This document shows positions 1 to 6,883 of a stretch of 11,756 bases of DNA, piece by piece. Position numbers and translations under genes: made by a program. The DNA lies in NCBI GenBank assembly GCA_002926195.1, contig MZXQ01000068.1, positions 1 through 11,756 on the forward strand, written 5' to 3'. This DNA comes from Candidatus Methanomarinus sp. HR1. GTDB taxonomy: Archaea; Halobacteriota; Methanosarcinia; Methanosarcinales; Methanocomedenaceae. The first letter of the stretch is position 1. Each line of letters opens with the position of its first letter. Under the pieces are notes generated by a model. It was not told the origin of the DNA, did not search any database, and worked only from the letters and a program-made list of their open reading frames with translations.

Positions 1-897
1 ATGACAGACGTAGGACAAATAGAACGCTTCACACAGAACCGCGTGGTAGAACTGTTCCACAAACAACTTGATTACAAATATCTCGGTAACTGGATCGATC
101 GTGAGAACAACAGCAACATAGAAGAGGATATCTTACGCAAATACCTGTCCAAAAAAGGATACACCCAGACCCTCATCAGTAAAGCCATCAACGAACTTAC
201 CCGGACAGCTACCAACCAGAGCAAGAGCCTCTACGATATCAATAAAAATATCTATACACTGCTGCGTTACGGCGTTAATGTAAAAGAAGACGCAGGGAAA
301 AACACCAGCACCGTAAAGCTGATAGACTGGGAAAATCCACCTGAAAATGATTTCGCCATAGCTGAAGAAGTGACGGTAATAGGCGAAAATACTAAACGTC
401 CCGATGTGGTGCTATATGTCAACGGTATTGCCCTGGGTGTATTGGAACTCAAACGCAGCACTGTATCCGTTTTTGAAGGTATCCGCCAGAACCTTGACAA
501 TCAGAATCAAACATTTATCCGCCCGTTTTTTGCCACCATTCAATTGATTATGGCAGGCAACGATACCGAAGGTATCCGCTACGGCGTTATAGAGACCCCG
601 GAAAAATATTTAGCCAGGATTGTTGAATTAACTAAAAAGGTAAAGAATCCTGCCAAATCAGCTACCTATCCTACAAGTCTAAATTCCAATGCCAAAAGGG
701 CTTTATATGACAATTTAAGTAAAGATGAAGAACTTACGATTGCTTTGGATGCTGAAATTTATCACATAAAAAAAGACGGGTGGCGAGGTAATATAATAAA
801 GGAACGTGAAGTAAAGTATGCAATAAGAAAGCATGTTGACGATGATACTGAAGTAGACCGTATTTTTGAGTTAGTAAAAAATCAGAGTGAATATTAA
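1..897 (+). CDS. hsdR: Internally deleted type I restriction enzyme R subunit (nuclease domain joined to C-terminus, no helicase)
   Basis: Residues 1-203 read as the N-terminal region of HsdR, the restriction subunit of type I R-M systems. They carry a PD-(D/E)XK nuclease signature: D135 in KRPDVVLYVNG and E149-L-K151 in GVLELKRS. The N-part ends at GIRYGVIETPEKY, the usual end of the nuclease domain. The next residues (LARIVELTKKVKNP, about 204-217, then AKRALYDNL and DGWRGN near 232-264, ending in LVKNQSEY) are those expected at the extreme C-terminus of HsdR. Family members are about 1000 residues; this one has 298, so roughly 700 residues, including all SF2 helicase motifs, are missing. 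No Walker A is present. The frame is intact. Base composition changes near the joint: 31 of 60 G+C at 541-600 against 21 of 60 at 661-720 by hand count. It begins with ATG at the window edge. It cannot translocate DNA; it is either a decayed gene or a stand-alone nuclease. hsdM and hsdS would lie outside the window, if present. Confidence 0.85.
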   Translation: MTDVGQIERFTQNRVVELFHKQLDYKYLGNWIDRENNSNIEEDILRKYLSKKGYTQTLISKAINELTRTATNQSKSLYDINKNIYTLLRYGVNVKEDAGKNTSTVKLIDWENPPENDFAIAEEVTVIGENTKRPDVVLYVNGIALGVLELKRSTVSVFEGIRQNLDNQNQTFIRPFFATIQLIMAGNDTEGIRYGVIETPEKYLARIVELTKKVKNPAKSATYPTSLNSNAKRALYDNLSKDEELTIALDAEIYHIKKDGWRGNIIKEREVKYAIRKHVDDDTEVDRIFELVKNQSEY

Positions 898-898
898 T

Positions 899-1615
899 AT
901 GCATAAAATAACGGTAGGCAATATATCAATAGATGTGGTAAGAAAGGATATTAACAATTTGCATCTTGGAGTATATCCACCCAATGGCAGGGTCCGTATT
1001 GCTGCACCGTTAAAGGTAGATGATGAGGCGGTTCGTCTTTTTGCTATCTCGAAAATGGCGTGGATAAATAAACAGCAATTAAAATTCGAAGCTCAAGAAC
1101 GTCAATCAGAACGTAGATTTGTGTCCGGTGAAAGCCATTATTACAAGGGCAATCGTTATTTATTAAATATAATTTATCACAACGCTGCTCCCAAAGTGGA
1201 AATACGCAATAAGACCTATATTGACCTTTATGTCAGAGAAGGCAGCACTTTAGAGCAGCGTGAAAAAGTGCTTATTAAATGGTACCGCAGGAAACTTAAA
1301 GATCAAATACCAGCACTGATTGATAAATGGCAAGAGATAATCGGGGTGGAAGTGAACGATTGGGGGATTAAAAAGATGAAAACAAAATGGGGCACATGTA
1401 CTATTCCGGATCGCCGAATTTGGTTGAATCTTGAATTAGTAAAAAAGCCTCTACATTGTCTTGAATATATTATCGTTCACGAAATGGTACACCTATTAGA
1501 GCGCAAGCATAGTGACCGTTTTGTTGTTTATATGGATGAATTTATGCCTCAATGGCATTTTTATAAAGATGAGTTGAACCGATCAATGTTGGGTCATGAA
1601 AAATGGAGTTACTGA
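899..1615 (+). CDS. YgjP/SprT-like zinc metallopeptidase (DUF45, M48-like)
   Basis: Predicted soluble zinc-dependent peptidase of the YgjP/DUF45 group, 238 residues from ATG 899. The zinc site is the HEMVH motif (H194, E195, H198) followed by H204 in LERKHSDRF. It is preceded by the family-typical KMKTKWGTC segment (about 159-167). The N-terminal half (DVVRKDINNLHLGVYPPNGRV and following) is also typical of this group. There is no signal peptide or membrane segment. An in-frame GTG at 887 would overlap the hsdR stop and add four residues; ATG 899, two bases after that stop, gives the usual N-terminus and is preferred. Such peptidases are often encoded next to hsdR in type I restriction loci, which fits here; their role in restriction is not established. 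Its substrate is unknown. Confidence 0.88.
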   Translation: MHKITVGNISIDVVRKDINNLHLGVYPPNGRVRIAAPLKVDDEAVRLFAISKMAWINKQQLKFEAQERQSERRFVSGESHYYKGNRYLLNIIYHNAAPKVEIRNKTYIDLYVREGSTLEQREKVLIKWYRRKLKDQIPALIDKWQEIIGVEVNDWGIKKMKTKWGTCTIPDRRIWLNLELVKKPLHCLEYIIVHEMVHLLERKHSDRFVVYMDEFMPQWHFYKDELNRSMLGHEKWSY

Positions 1616-1769
1616 TAAAAAACGTCTGAGTCCGGCCAGAGCCTTTGATGACAATGATGAAGTGTCTGTGTCATTAATAATTACTTTGCCTGAAGTGGGA
1701 CTCTTAACCAATCACAAATGGAAGGAAATACGTTTATACTTTCCTCTATATTAGAAAAAGGTGAAAATA

Positions 1770-2927
1770 ATGTATTCTGAAAGAATTAATAAACTTCCAC
1801 CATACCTTTTTGCTGCTATTGATGAAGCAAAAGAAAAAATTATTAAAAAAGGTATTGATGTGATCGACCTGGGTGTAGGTGATCCTGATATGCCCACACC
1901 GGACCATATTATTCAAGCTCTTTATAGATCTGCCAAAAACCCGAAACGACATAGATATCCGTCATATATCGGCATGCTTTCATTCAGGGAAGCAGCAGCT
2001 AAGTGGTATAAAGATCACTTCGGTATTGACCTGGACCCTGTTACACAGGTGCTGGCATTAATAGGCTCAAAAGAAGGGCTTGCCCATGCTCCGCTGGCTT
2101 TTCTAAATTCAGGTGATATTGCACTGGTTCCTGATCCTGCATATCCGGTATATAAAATAGGGACCTTATTTGCTGATGCCAGACCATACAGTATGCCCTT
2201 ACTGGAAAAAAACGGATTCATACCGGATCTTGAAGCAATACCGAAAGATATTGTCAAACAAGCACGGCTCATGTTTTTGAACTATCCTAATAATCCTACC
2301 TCAGCTACTGTGCCTGAAGGATTCTTTAATGAAGTAGTTGAATTTGCCAGGGAGAATGACATCATTGTCATACATGATAATGCATACAGTGAAATGACCT
2401 ATGATGGTAATATTGCACCCAGTTTCCTGCAAGCAGACGGCGCGATGGATGTGGGTGTTGAGTTCCATTCACTATCTAAAACATATAATATGACCGGGTG
2501 GAGGATCGGTTTTGCTGTCGGCAATGCACAGATCATTAGCGGACTGGGTAAGATCAAGACCAATGTTGATTCAGGTGCTTTTGAAGCAATCCAGGAAGCA
2601 GGGATCGTGGCCATGCAAGGTCCACAGGACTGTATAAACGAAATGAGGGAAATTTATACCCAAAGAAGGGATGCACTGATGGTGGGTCTTAAAGGACTGG
2701 GTATTAAAGTACAGCCGCCGAAAGCCACATTCTACATCTGGGCTCCTGTTCCGAAAGGGTATGATTCCACATCTTTTTCAAAACTGTTACTTGAAGAAGC
2801 AGGAATAGTAGCCACACCAGGTATCGGTTTCGGAGATTATGGTGAAGGATATATCAGGTTTGCACTAACCCAATCAGTAGACCGGATCAATGAAGCTGTT
2901 AAGAGGATGGAACAATTAACTATTTAA
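1770..2927 (+). CDS. dapL: LL-diaminopimelate aminotransferase
   Basis: A fold-type I, class I/II PLP aminotransferase of 385 residues, the usual length for DapL. The family converts tetrahydrodipicolinate plus glutamate to LL-2,6-diaminopimelate in one step of lysine biosynthesis. From ATG 1770, the visible landmarks are GVGDPDMPTP (about 35-44), NYPNNPT (171-177), HDNAYSEM with D203 and Y206, SLSKTYNMTGWRIGF with the PLP lysine at K237, and R363 in GYIRFALT for the substrate carboxylate. The N-terminus SERINKLPPYLFAAIDEAK is characteristic of DapL. A GTG at 1761 is in frame, but AAAGGTG at 1757-1763 forms a good Shine-Dalgarno sequence for ATG 1770, so the GTG is more likely part of the ribosome binding site. 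The gene stands alone, without other lysine genes nearby. A related aminotransferase of other specificity cannot be fully excluded. Confidence 0.85.
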   Translation: MYSERINKLPPYLFAAIDEAKEKIIKKGIDVIDLGVGDPDMPTPDHIIQALYRSAKNPKRHRYPSYIGMLSFREAAAKWYKDHFGIDLDPVTQVLALIGSKEGLAHAPLAFLNSGDIALVPDPAYPVYKIGTLFADARPYSMPLLEKNGFIPDLEAIPKDIVKQARLMFLNYPNNPTSATVPEGFFNEVVEFARENDIIVIHDNAYSEMTYDGNIAPSFLQADGAMDVGVEFHSLSKTYNMTGWRIGFAVGNAQIISGLGKIKTNVDSGAFEAIQEAGIVAMQGPQDCINEMREIYTQRRDALMVGLKGLGIKVQPPKATFYIWAPVPKGYDSTSFSKLLLEEAGIVATPGIGFGDYGEGYIRFALTQSVDRINEAVKRMEQLTI

Positions 2928-2956
2928 TGTGTCACACATAGTATTTAGCATAGAAA

Positions 2957-2981
2957 AAAATCCGACCAGAGGGAGGATTTT
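2957..2981 (+). terminator. Hairpin AAAATCC/GGATTTT after dapL, overlapping a strong orphan Shine-Dalgarno
   Basis: A perfect 7-bp inverted repeat: AAAATCC at 2957-2963 and GGATTTT at 2975-2981, with an 11-base loop. The right arm ends in four T, so it could end dapL transcripts. The loop and right arm contain GGGAGGA (2971-2977), the best Shine-Dalgarno-like sequence in the window, yet no gene starts at the right distance from it. It may instead be a leader element of the KaiC-like gene. The stem is A/T-rich and modest in stability. Confidence 0.35.
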
Positions 2982-3004
2982 GTTCTTAAAGATTATTTAA
3001 CGGG

Positions 3005-3751
3005 ATGAGTATAATGGTAGAAACAGATAACTTACTGAAAAGAGTAAATACAGGAATATATGGTTATGATGAAATGCTTAACGGAGGATTTTTCAAACAG
3101 ACAGTGAATGTAATATCAGGAGAGTCAGGTACTGGTAAAACGGTATTAGGTTCTCAATTTATTTACCAGGCAGCCCAGAACGGCGAAAAGGCTCTATGTA
3201 TAATGACCACAGAATCTGCCAATTCACTTAAAAAAGAAATGTATTCTTCATTTAAGTGGGATTTCTGGGAACTGGAGCAAAAGGGAATGGTTTCCTTCAT
3301 TGACATTGCAGACCCTGAACTCAGACTGCAAAAGACCATTGATATGGCCCCTATGGAACTAATAAAGAGTTTTAAAAAGCTAATCACTCACAAGATCGAA
3401 GAGTACCAACCTGACAGAATATTTATTGATGCAGTTGAAGCGCTACTGTTAGCAATTGAGTCTCCCTACAAATTAAAAACATTAGTGGATGATCTATTCA
3501 GTATACTGAGGATAAGTGATGTAACTACAATGGTTTCTGTTGGTACTACTTTCGAAATTGAGTCTGTAGTGGAATACGGTGCAGATTCCGTAACACGTCT
3601 GGGTCGGGTAGTTTCCGGGAATAACCTGCAGCGTTCTATCTATGTCGCCAAACTCCGCGGCTCAGGTACTATTAATGAGATACGTGTGCTTAATATATCT
3701 GACAGTGGTATCAGAGTACTTGACCAGTCGCCATATATTACTACAGGATAA
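3005..3751 (+). CDS. Single-domain KaiC-like / RAD55-family ATPase
   Basis: A RecA-superfamily ATPase of the archaeal KaiC-like group, 248 residues with one ATPase domain filling the protein. It begins with the family entry motif RVNTGIYGYDEMLNGGF (14-30). Walker A is GESGTGKT (39-46, K45, T46). A likely catalytic glutamate is E70 in CIMTTES. Walker B is RIFIDAVEALL (138-148, D142). There is no second KaiC repeat, no kinase phospho-site region and no membrane segment. Members of this group are thought to be nucleotide-driven signalling or regulatory switches; the partner here is unknown. ATG 3005 is used; an in-frame ATG at 3014 is possible, and TAA at 2987-2989 blocks any longer start. The ribosome binding site is weak (CGGG directly before the ATG). 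The gene lies just upstream of the aIF1A promoter, so it is probably transcribed separately from that operon. Confidence 0.85.
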   Translation: MSIMVETDNLLKRVNTGIYGYDEMLNGGFFKQTVNVISGESGTGKTVLGSQFIYQAAQNGEKALCIMTTESANSLKKEMYSSFKWDFWELEQKGMVSFIDIADPELRLQKTIDMAPMELIKSFKKLITHKIEEYQPDRIFIDAVEALLLAIESPYKLKTLVDDLFSILRISDVTTMVSVGTTFEIESVVEYGADSVTRLGRVVSGNNLQRSIYVAKLRGSGTINEIRVLNISDSGIRVLDQSPYITTG

Positions 3752-3760
3752 ATACCTTAG

Positions 3761-3769
3761 TTTTATATA
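3761..3769 (+). promoter_or_regulatory. Archaeal TATA box of the aIF1A-RIO1-KH operon
   Basis: TTTTATATA lies ten bases after the KaiC-like stop and closely matches the archaeal TATA consensus. The usual spacing of about 25 bases puts transcription start near 3793, giving a leader of about 65 bases before the inferred aIF1A start. This position excludes an upstream TTG (3773) as the start of aIF1A. Confidence 0.6.
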
Positions 3770-3848
3770 GCTTTGCTACATGTTACATTTAATAGAACAG
3801 CAGTTCATTGTTCAAGGAAACTTATACCATTGGTTTTCTTTTTTTATA

Positions 3849-3862
3849 GAGGTGTTAACCTG
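3849..3862 (+). promoter_or_regulatory. Shine-Dalgarno GAGGTG followed by a CTG start codon (aIF1A)
   Basis: GAGGTG at 3849-3854 matches the archaeal anti-Shine-Dalgarno over six bases. Five bases later is CTG (3860-3862), in frame with aIF1A. No ATG or GTG lies in frame at a suitable distance. The resulting N-terminus (NGHKRYESNPEEVVRVRVP) fits the family, whereas upstream translation (LIPLVFFFYRG) does not. Confidence 0.6.
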
Positions 3863-4174
3863 AACGGTCATAAAAGATATGAATCAAACCCTGAAGAAGT
3901 AGTAAGAGTAAGAGTGCCTAAAAAACATGAAAGAGAGATACTGGGAATAGTAGAAAGCATGCTCGGTGCTAATAAGATAAGAGTACGTTGTACGGATGGT
4001 GTTGTAAGACTTGGTAGAATTCCCGGAAAATTAAAAAAAAGAACCTGGATAAGAGCAGGAGATGTGGTTATACTTGTACCCTGGGATTTCCAGGATGAAA
4101 AGGCTGATGTCAAATGGAGATATACCAGACCTCAAGTAGACTGGCTTGAAAAAAGAGGATACCTCAAAGGTTAG
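3860..4174 (+). CDS. eif1A: Translation initiation factor aIF1A (S1-like OB fold), apparent CUG start
   Basis: Archaeal counterpart of eIF1A, which sits in the A site of the small ribosomal subunit and helps mRNA and initiator tRNA binding and start-codon choice. From the CTG at 3860 it has 104 residues, about normal for aIF1A. The S1-like OB core runs from EVVRVRVPKKHEREILGIVESMLG to GDVVILVPWDF, with the family signature IRVRCTDGVVRLGRIPGKLKKRTWIR in pieces between them. The C-terminus (ADVKWRYTRPQVDWLEKRGYL) is also typical. There is no ATG or GTG start; see the separate site entry for the Shine-Dalgarno and CTG. It is first in an operon with RIO1 (6 bases between stop and start) and the KH protein. 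Identity is very secure, and the start is the uncertain part. Confidence 0.93.
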   Translation: MNGHKRYESNPEEVVRVRVPKKHEREILGIVESMLGANKIRVRCTDGVVRLGRIPGKLKKRTWIRAGDVVILVPWDFQDEKADVKWRYTRPQVDWLEKRGYLKG

Positions 4175-4180
4175 TCAATA

Positions 4181-4996
4181 ATGATCGATTTAGATCCGGC
4201 TAGTTTTAAAAAAGTAAAGAAGATCGATGAAAGAATTGATGAGTTCAGAAAGAAGATCAAAAACTCCGAAGATCTCAGGGTAAAAGATGAGGTCTTTGAT
4301 ACTGCTACATTAATGGCTTTATATAAACTCTCATCCAAAGGATATCTGGATGCTCTGGGCGGTAATATTAGTACAGGAAAAGAAGCAAATGTATTTTATG
4401 CCATAAAAAATGATGATGGTGTGCAGCAGGAATTGGCTATAAAGATATACCGCATTACCAATAGCAACTTTAAAGCCATGCAGGAATACCTGATAGGTGA
4501 TGTAAGGTTTCGCAATATCAGACATACTAAAAAAGATATTATACTTGCATGGACACTCAAAGAATTCCGGAACTTAAGCAGGGCAAAGAAAGCAGGATTA
4601 TCTGTTCCGTCTCCTTTTATTACTAAAAGAAATATATTGATAATGGAATTCATGGGAAATGATAATCAACCATTCCGGCAGATGCGTGAATATGATCTTG
4701 ATAATGAACAAGCCGCTTTTATTTATGATAAAGTAAAGGATTTTATAATACGGCTATACCAGGACGCTCAGTTAGTACATTCGGATCTGAGTGAATACAA
4801 TATATTATTAGACCCCAATTCTCTAAACCCTGTATTTATTGATATGGGACAATCAGTGACCTATGACCATCTAAATGCAATTGAATTTTTAAAGCGGGAT
4901 ATTACCAATATTGCACGATTCTTTTCCAGATACGGTATTGATATGGATACTGAAAAATTATTGGAAGATACAATCAGGTCAGGACCTGACCAGTAG
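4181..4996 (+). CDS. rio1: RIO1-type atypical serine kinase/ATPase
   Basis: A RIO-family protein kinase, 271 residues. Family members act in the cytoplasm in late maturation of the small ribosomal subunit, where ATP hydrolysis drives release. Visible motifs are the ATP-binding loop STGKEANVFYA (64-74), the lysine K88 in LAIKIY, the hinge LIMEFMG (153-159), the catalytic loop VHSDLSEYNIL (D202, N207) and the metal-binding aspartate D221 in FIDMGQSV. The STGKEANV loop and the long RIO insert before the hinge mark it as RIO1 rather than RIO2; there is no winged helix at the N-terminus. ATG 4181 follows the aIF1A stop by 6 bases, with AAAGGTTAG as a modest ribosome binding site. The order aIF1A - RIO1 - KH protein is common in archaea. 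Confidence 0.95.
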   Translation: MIDLDPASFKKVKKIDERIDEFRKKIKNSEDLRVKDEVFDTATLMALYKLSSKGYLDALGGNISTGKEANVFYAIKNDDGVQQELAIKIYRITNSNFKAMQEYLIGDVRFRNIRHTKKDIILAWTLKEFRNLSRAKKAGLSVPSPFITKRNILIMEFMGNDNQPFRQMREYDLDNEQAAFIYDKVKDFIIRLYQDAQLVHSDLSEYNILLDPNSLNPVFIDMGQSVTYDHLNAIEFLKRDITNIARFFSRYGIDMDTEKLLEDTIRSGPDQ

Positions 4997-5031
4997 TAAT
5001 ATGTGCTATTAGTTATATCAAAAGAGGAATT

Positions 5032-5568
5032 ATGATTAAAACCCGTTCCACATTTGTAAAAGTCCCGATGGATAGAGTCGGTGTAATAATCGGACCAGAG
5101 GGAAATGTAAAACAGCTTATTGAACAAAAGTCTGCTACTATACTGGATGTAGATAGTAAAACAGGAAGTATAGAGATCAAAGATCCCAAAGACCCTTTGT
5201 TGGCAATGCAAACAGTGGATGTAATAAAAGCAATTGGAAGAGGTTTTAATCCTGATAAGGCAATGCGTCTTTTTGATGATGATCTATTAACCCTGGAAAT
5301 TATGGACCTAAGTCAGATAGCAGATACACCTAAAGAACTAAAACGGTTGAAAGGGCGTATCATAGGCAAGAGTGGAAAATCAAGAGAGATATTTGAAAAC
5401 ATGACCGAAACCCAGATATCTGTCATGGGTAAAACAGTAAGTATACTTGGACATACTGACCGGATATTAGTAGTACGTACTGGTATTGAGATGTTGATCA
5501 ATGGTTCACCCCATGGCCCTGTTTTTTCTTATCTTGAAAAGAAACGCCGTGAATTACAGCTGCAATGA
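5032..5568 (+). CDS. Two-KH-domain RNA-binding protein (aDim2/Pno1-like)
   Basis: Archaeal relative of Dim2/Pno1, a small-subunit assembly factor that binds near the 3' end of the small rRNA. It has 178 residues and two KH domains. KH1 is at about 6-70 with the GxxG loop GPEG (21-24) in VGVIIGPEGNVKQLI. KH2 is at about 85-155 with GKSG (112-115) in GRIIGKSGKSREIFE. The C-terminal signature GSPHGPVFSYLEKKRREL is highly typical of this family. ATG 5032 is preceded by AGAGGA at 5023-5028. It lies 35 bases after RIO1 with no clear promoter between, so it is probably the third gene of that operon. Together with RIO1 it indicates a small-subunit maturation module. Confidence 0.92.
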   Translation: MIKTRSTFVKVPMDRVGVIIGPEGNVKQLIEQKSATILDVDSKTGSIEIKDPKDPLLAMQTVDVIKAIGRGFNPDKAMRLFDDDLLTLEIMDLSQIADTPKELKRLKGRIIGKSGKSREIFENMTETQISVMGKTVSILGHTDRILVVRTGIEMLINGSPHGPVFSYLEKKRRELQLQ

Positions 5569-5595
5569 ACAAACACACTGGGCTTCCATCTGTCA

Positions 5596-5623
5596 AGTAT
5601 AACGTGATATACTATAAAAAAAA
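5596..5623 (-). terminator. T-run terminator for the minus-strand sensory operon, with adjacent small hairpin
   Basis: Read on the minus strand, eight T (5623 to 5616) follow the kinase stop codon directly; oligo-T on the non-template strand is the usual archaeal termination signal. Next to it is a perfect 6-bp inverted repeat, AGTATA (5596-5601) and TATACT (5608-5613), with loop ACGTGA. This lies between two convergent operons, so the hairpin could also mark the end of the plus-strand KH transcript, although that strand has no T-run here. Confidence 0.4.
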
Positions 5624-6853
5624 TTACTTCATTACATAATCTTCTATTTCAAATTCGATATTTACAGTTGTGCCTTTATTGCTGATAAACTCTATTTTTC
5701 CTTCAAGTTGATCTACTGTTAAAATTTTCACTAAAAACAGACCAAGTGTTTCAGATGTTTGAATATCAAATCCTTCCGGTAACCCAATACCGTCATCACT
5801 GATCGACAAATGGATCTTACCATTACTTAACCTGCTCATAATCAACTCGATCTTGCCTTCTTTTCTTTCATTAAAAGCATGCTTAATAATATTTGACAAC
5901 AGTTCATTTATAATCAATCCCACCGGGACTGCTAAAGATATCGGAAACGGATAATCAATAACATGGGCTTTATGTGTAATTTTAGTACTATACGTATCAC
6001 AATTCATAAGCAATTGGCTAAACAGATTATCTACAAACCGCTTCATATTTATCTGGGATAAATTATTTGTTTCATACAATTGGCTGTGAATAAGAGCCAT
6101 TGCATTTATTCGGTTTCCGGATTCGGAGAGTATATCAATTGTTTTTTTATCCTTTGTTTTTCGGATCTGCATATTAAGAAGACTTGATACGATCTGAAGA
6201 TTGTTTTTTACACGGTGATGTATCTCCCGTAATAACACTTCTTTTTCTTTTAAGGATGATTTTATTTGGTCTTCCGAGCGTCTGCGCTGTGTGATATCTT
6301 CGGCTGTACAGATCACATATTCAACATTTCCATTATCAGATAGTCGAGGTGTTCTTACAATGGATAATAAGCATGATTCCTGGTTGCTATTCTTAATCCA
6401 TTCCTCTGTCCGGATGGTTTTTTTTAATTTAAAAACCTCTCTATTCCTTTTTATAAAAACACTGGCTTCCGGTTCATTAAATATAATAAATATATTATTA
6501 TCTTCCATTTGTTTCTTCTGCATTCCAAAAAAATCTGCATGGGCCTTATTTACCAGACCATAATTTCCCATATCTGTCAAATACCATACCTGGGTTTCAA
6601 TATTATCAAGTAATAATGTCTGCTCATCAGATAACCTGTGCTCCTGTTGAACTAAAAAGGTCTGTGCAATTATTCTGATTATACCAGGTTCCTTTACCAG
6701 TTCACTGCATATCCTGGTAATCTCTTCGATATTATAATTCTCTTTATCTTCCAGAGCTGCAACAGATATTGTATTCGTAACAAGTTCATTTGCTATTTCT
6801 ATACCAATACTCGGGGCATAGGTGTTTACCAGATCGCTTTTCTTTATTTTCAT
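5624..6853 (-). CDS. PAS domain sensor histidine kinase, HisKA_2 type
   Basis: A cytoplasmic sensor kinase of 409 residues without membrane segments. Residues 1-75 form an unrecognised, probably helical N-terminal region starting MKIKKSDLVNTYAPSIG. A PAS domain spans about 84-190 and ends at the usual DIT motif (CTAEDITQRR). A short linker leads to a HisKA_2 dimerisation/phosphoacceptor region with LREIHHRVKNNLQIVSSLL; H213 is the probable phosphorylated residue. The ATPase domain shows the N-box INELLSNIIKHAF (N316, N321), the G1 box DDGIGLP (353-359) and a G2-like LGLFLV (370-375). No receiver domain is attached. It is the last gene of the minus-strand operon, 30 bases after FIST. No good Shine-Dalgarno precedes the ATG. 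Its first 23 residues are related to a mini-ORF at 9928-9999. The sensed ligand is unknown. Confidence 0.9.
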   Translation of the reverse strand: MKIKKSDLVNTYAPSIGIEIANELVTNTISVAALEDKENYNIEEITRICSELVKEPGIIRIIAQTFLVQQEHRLSDEQTLLLDNIETQVWYLTDMGNYGLVNKAHADFFGMQKKQMEDNNIFIIFNEPEASVFIKRNREVFKLKKTIRTEEWIKNSNQESCLLSIVRTPRLSDNGNVEYVICTAEDITQRRRSEDQIKSSLKEKEVLLREIHHRVKNNLQIVSSLLNMQIRKTKDKKTIDILSESGNRINAMALIHSQLYETNNLSQINMKRFVDNLFSQLLMNCDTYSTKITHKAHVIDYPFPISLAVPVGLIINELLSNIIKHAFNERKEGKIELIMSRLSNGKIHLSISDDGIGLPEGFDIQTSETLGLFLVKILTVDQLEGKIEFISNKGTTVNIEFEIEDYVMK

Positions 6854-6883
6854 TGGAATTAATTTTTATCTCAAGATTATGCT

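Noticed and set aside
1761..1769. GTG start for dapL adding three residues
   Set aside because: The GTG is part of AAAGGTG, which is correctly spaced as the Shine-Dalgarno for ATG 1770; DapL proteins usually start at the shorter form.
1616..1769. Possible small gene or RNA between the metallopeptidase and dapL
   Set aside because: Frames are short and no stable hairpin or RNA gene signature was seen; a TTTATACT near 1733-1740 could be a TATA box but would leave almost no leader.
3773..3859. Upstream TTG starts for aIF1A giving a hydrophobic N-terminal extension
   Set aside because: The TTG at 3773 lies only a few bases after the TATA box, before the expected transcript start, and the extension has no counterpart in aIF1A proteins.
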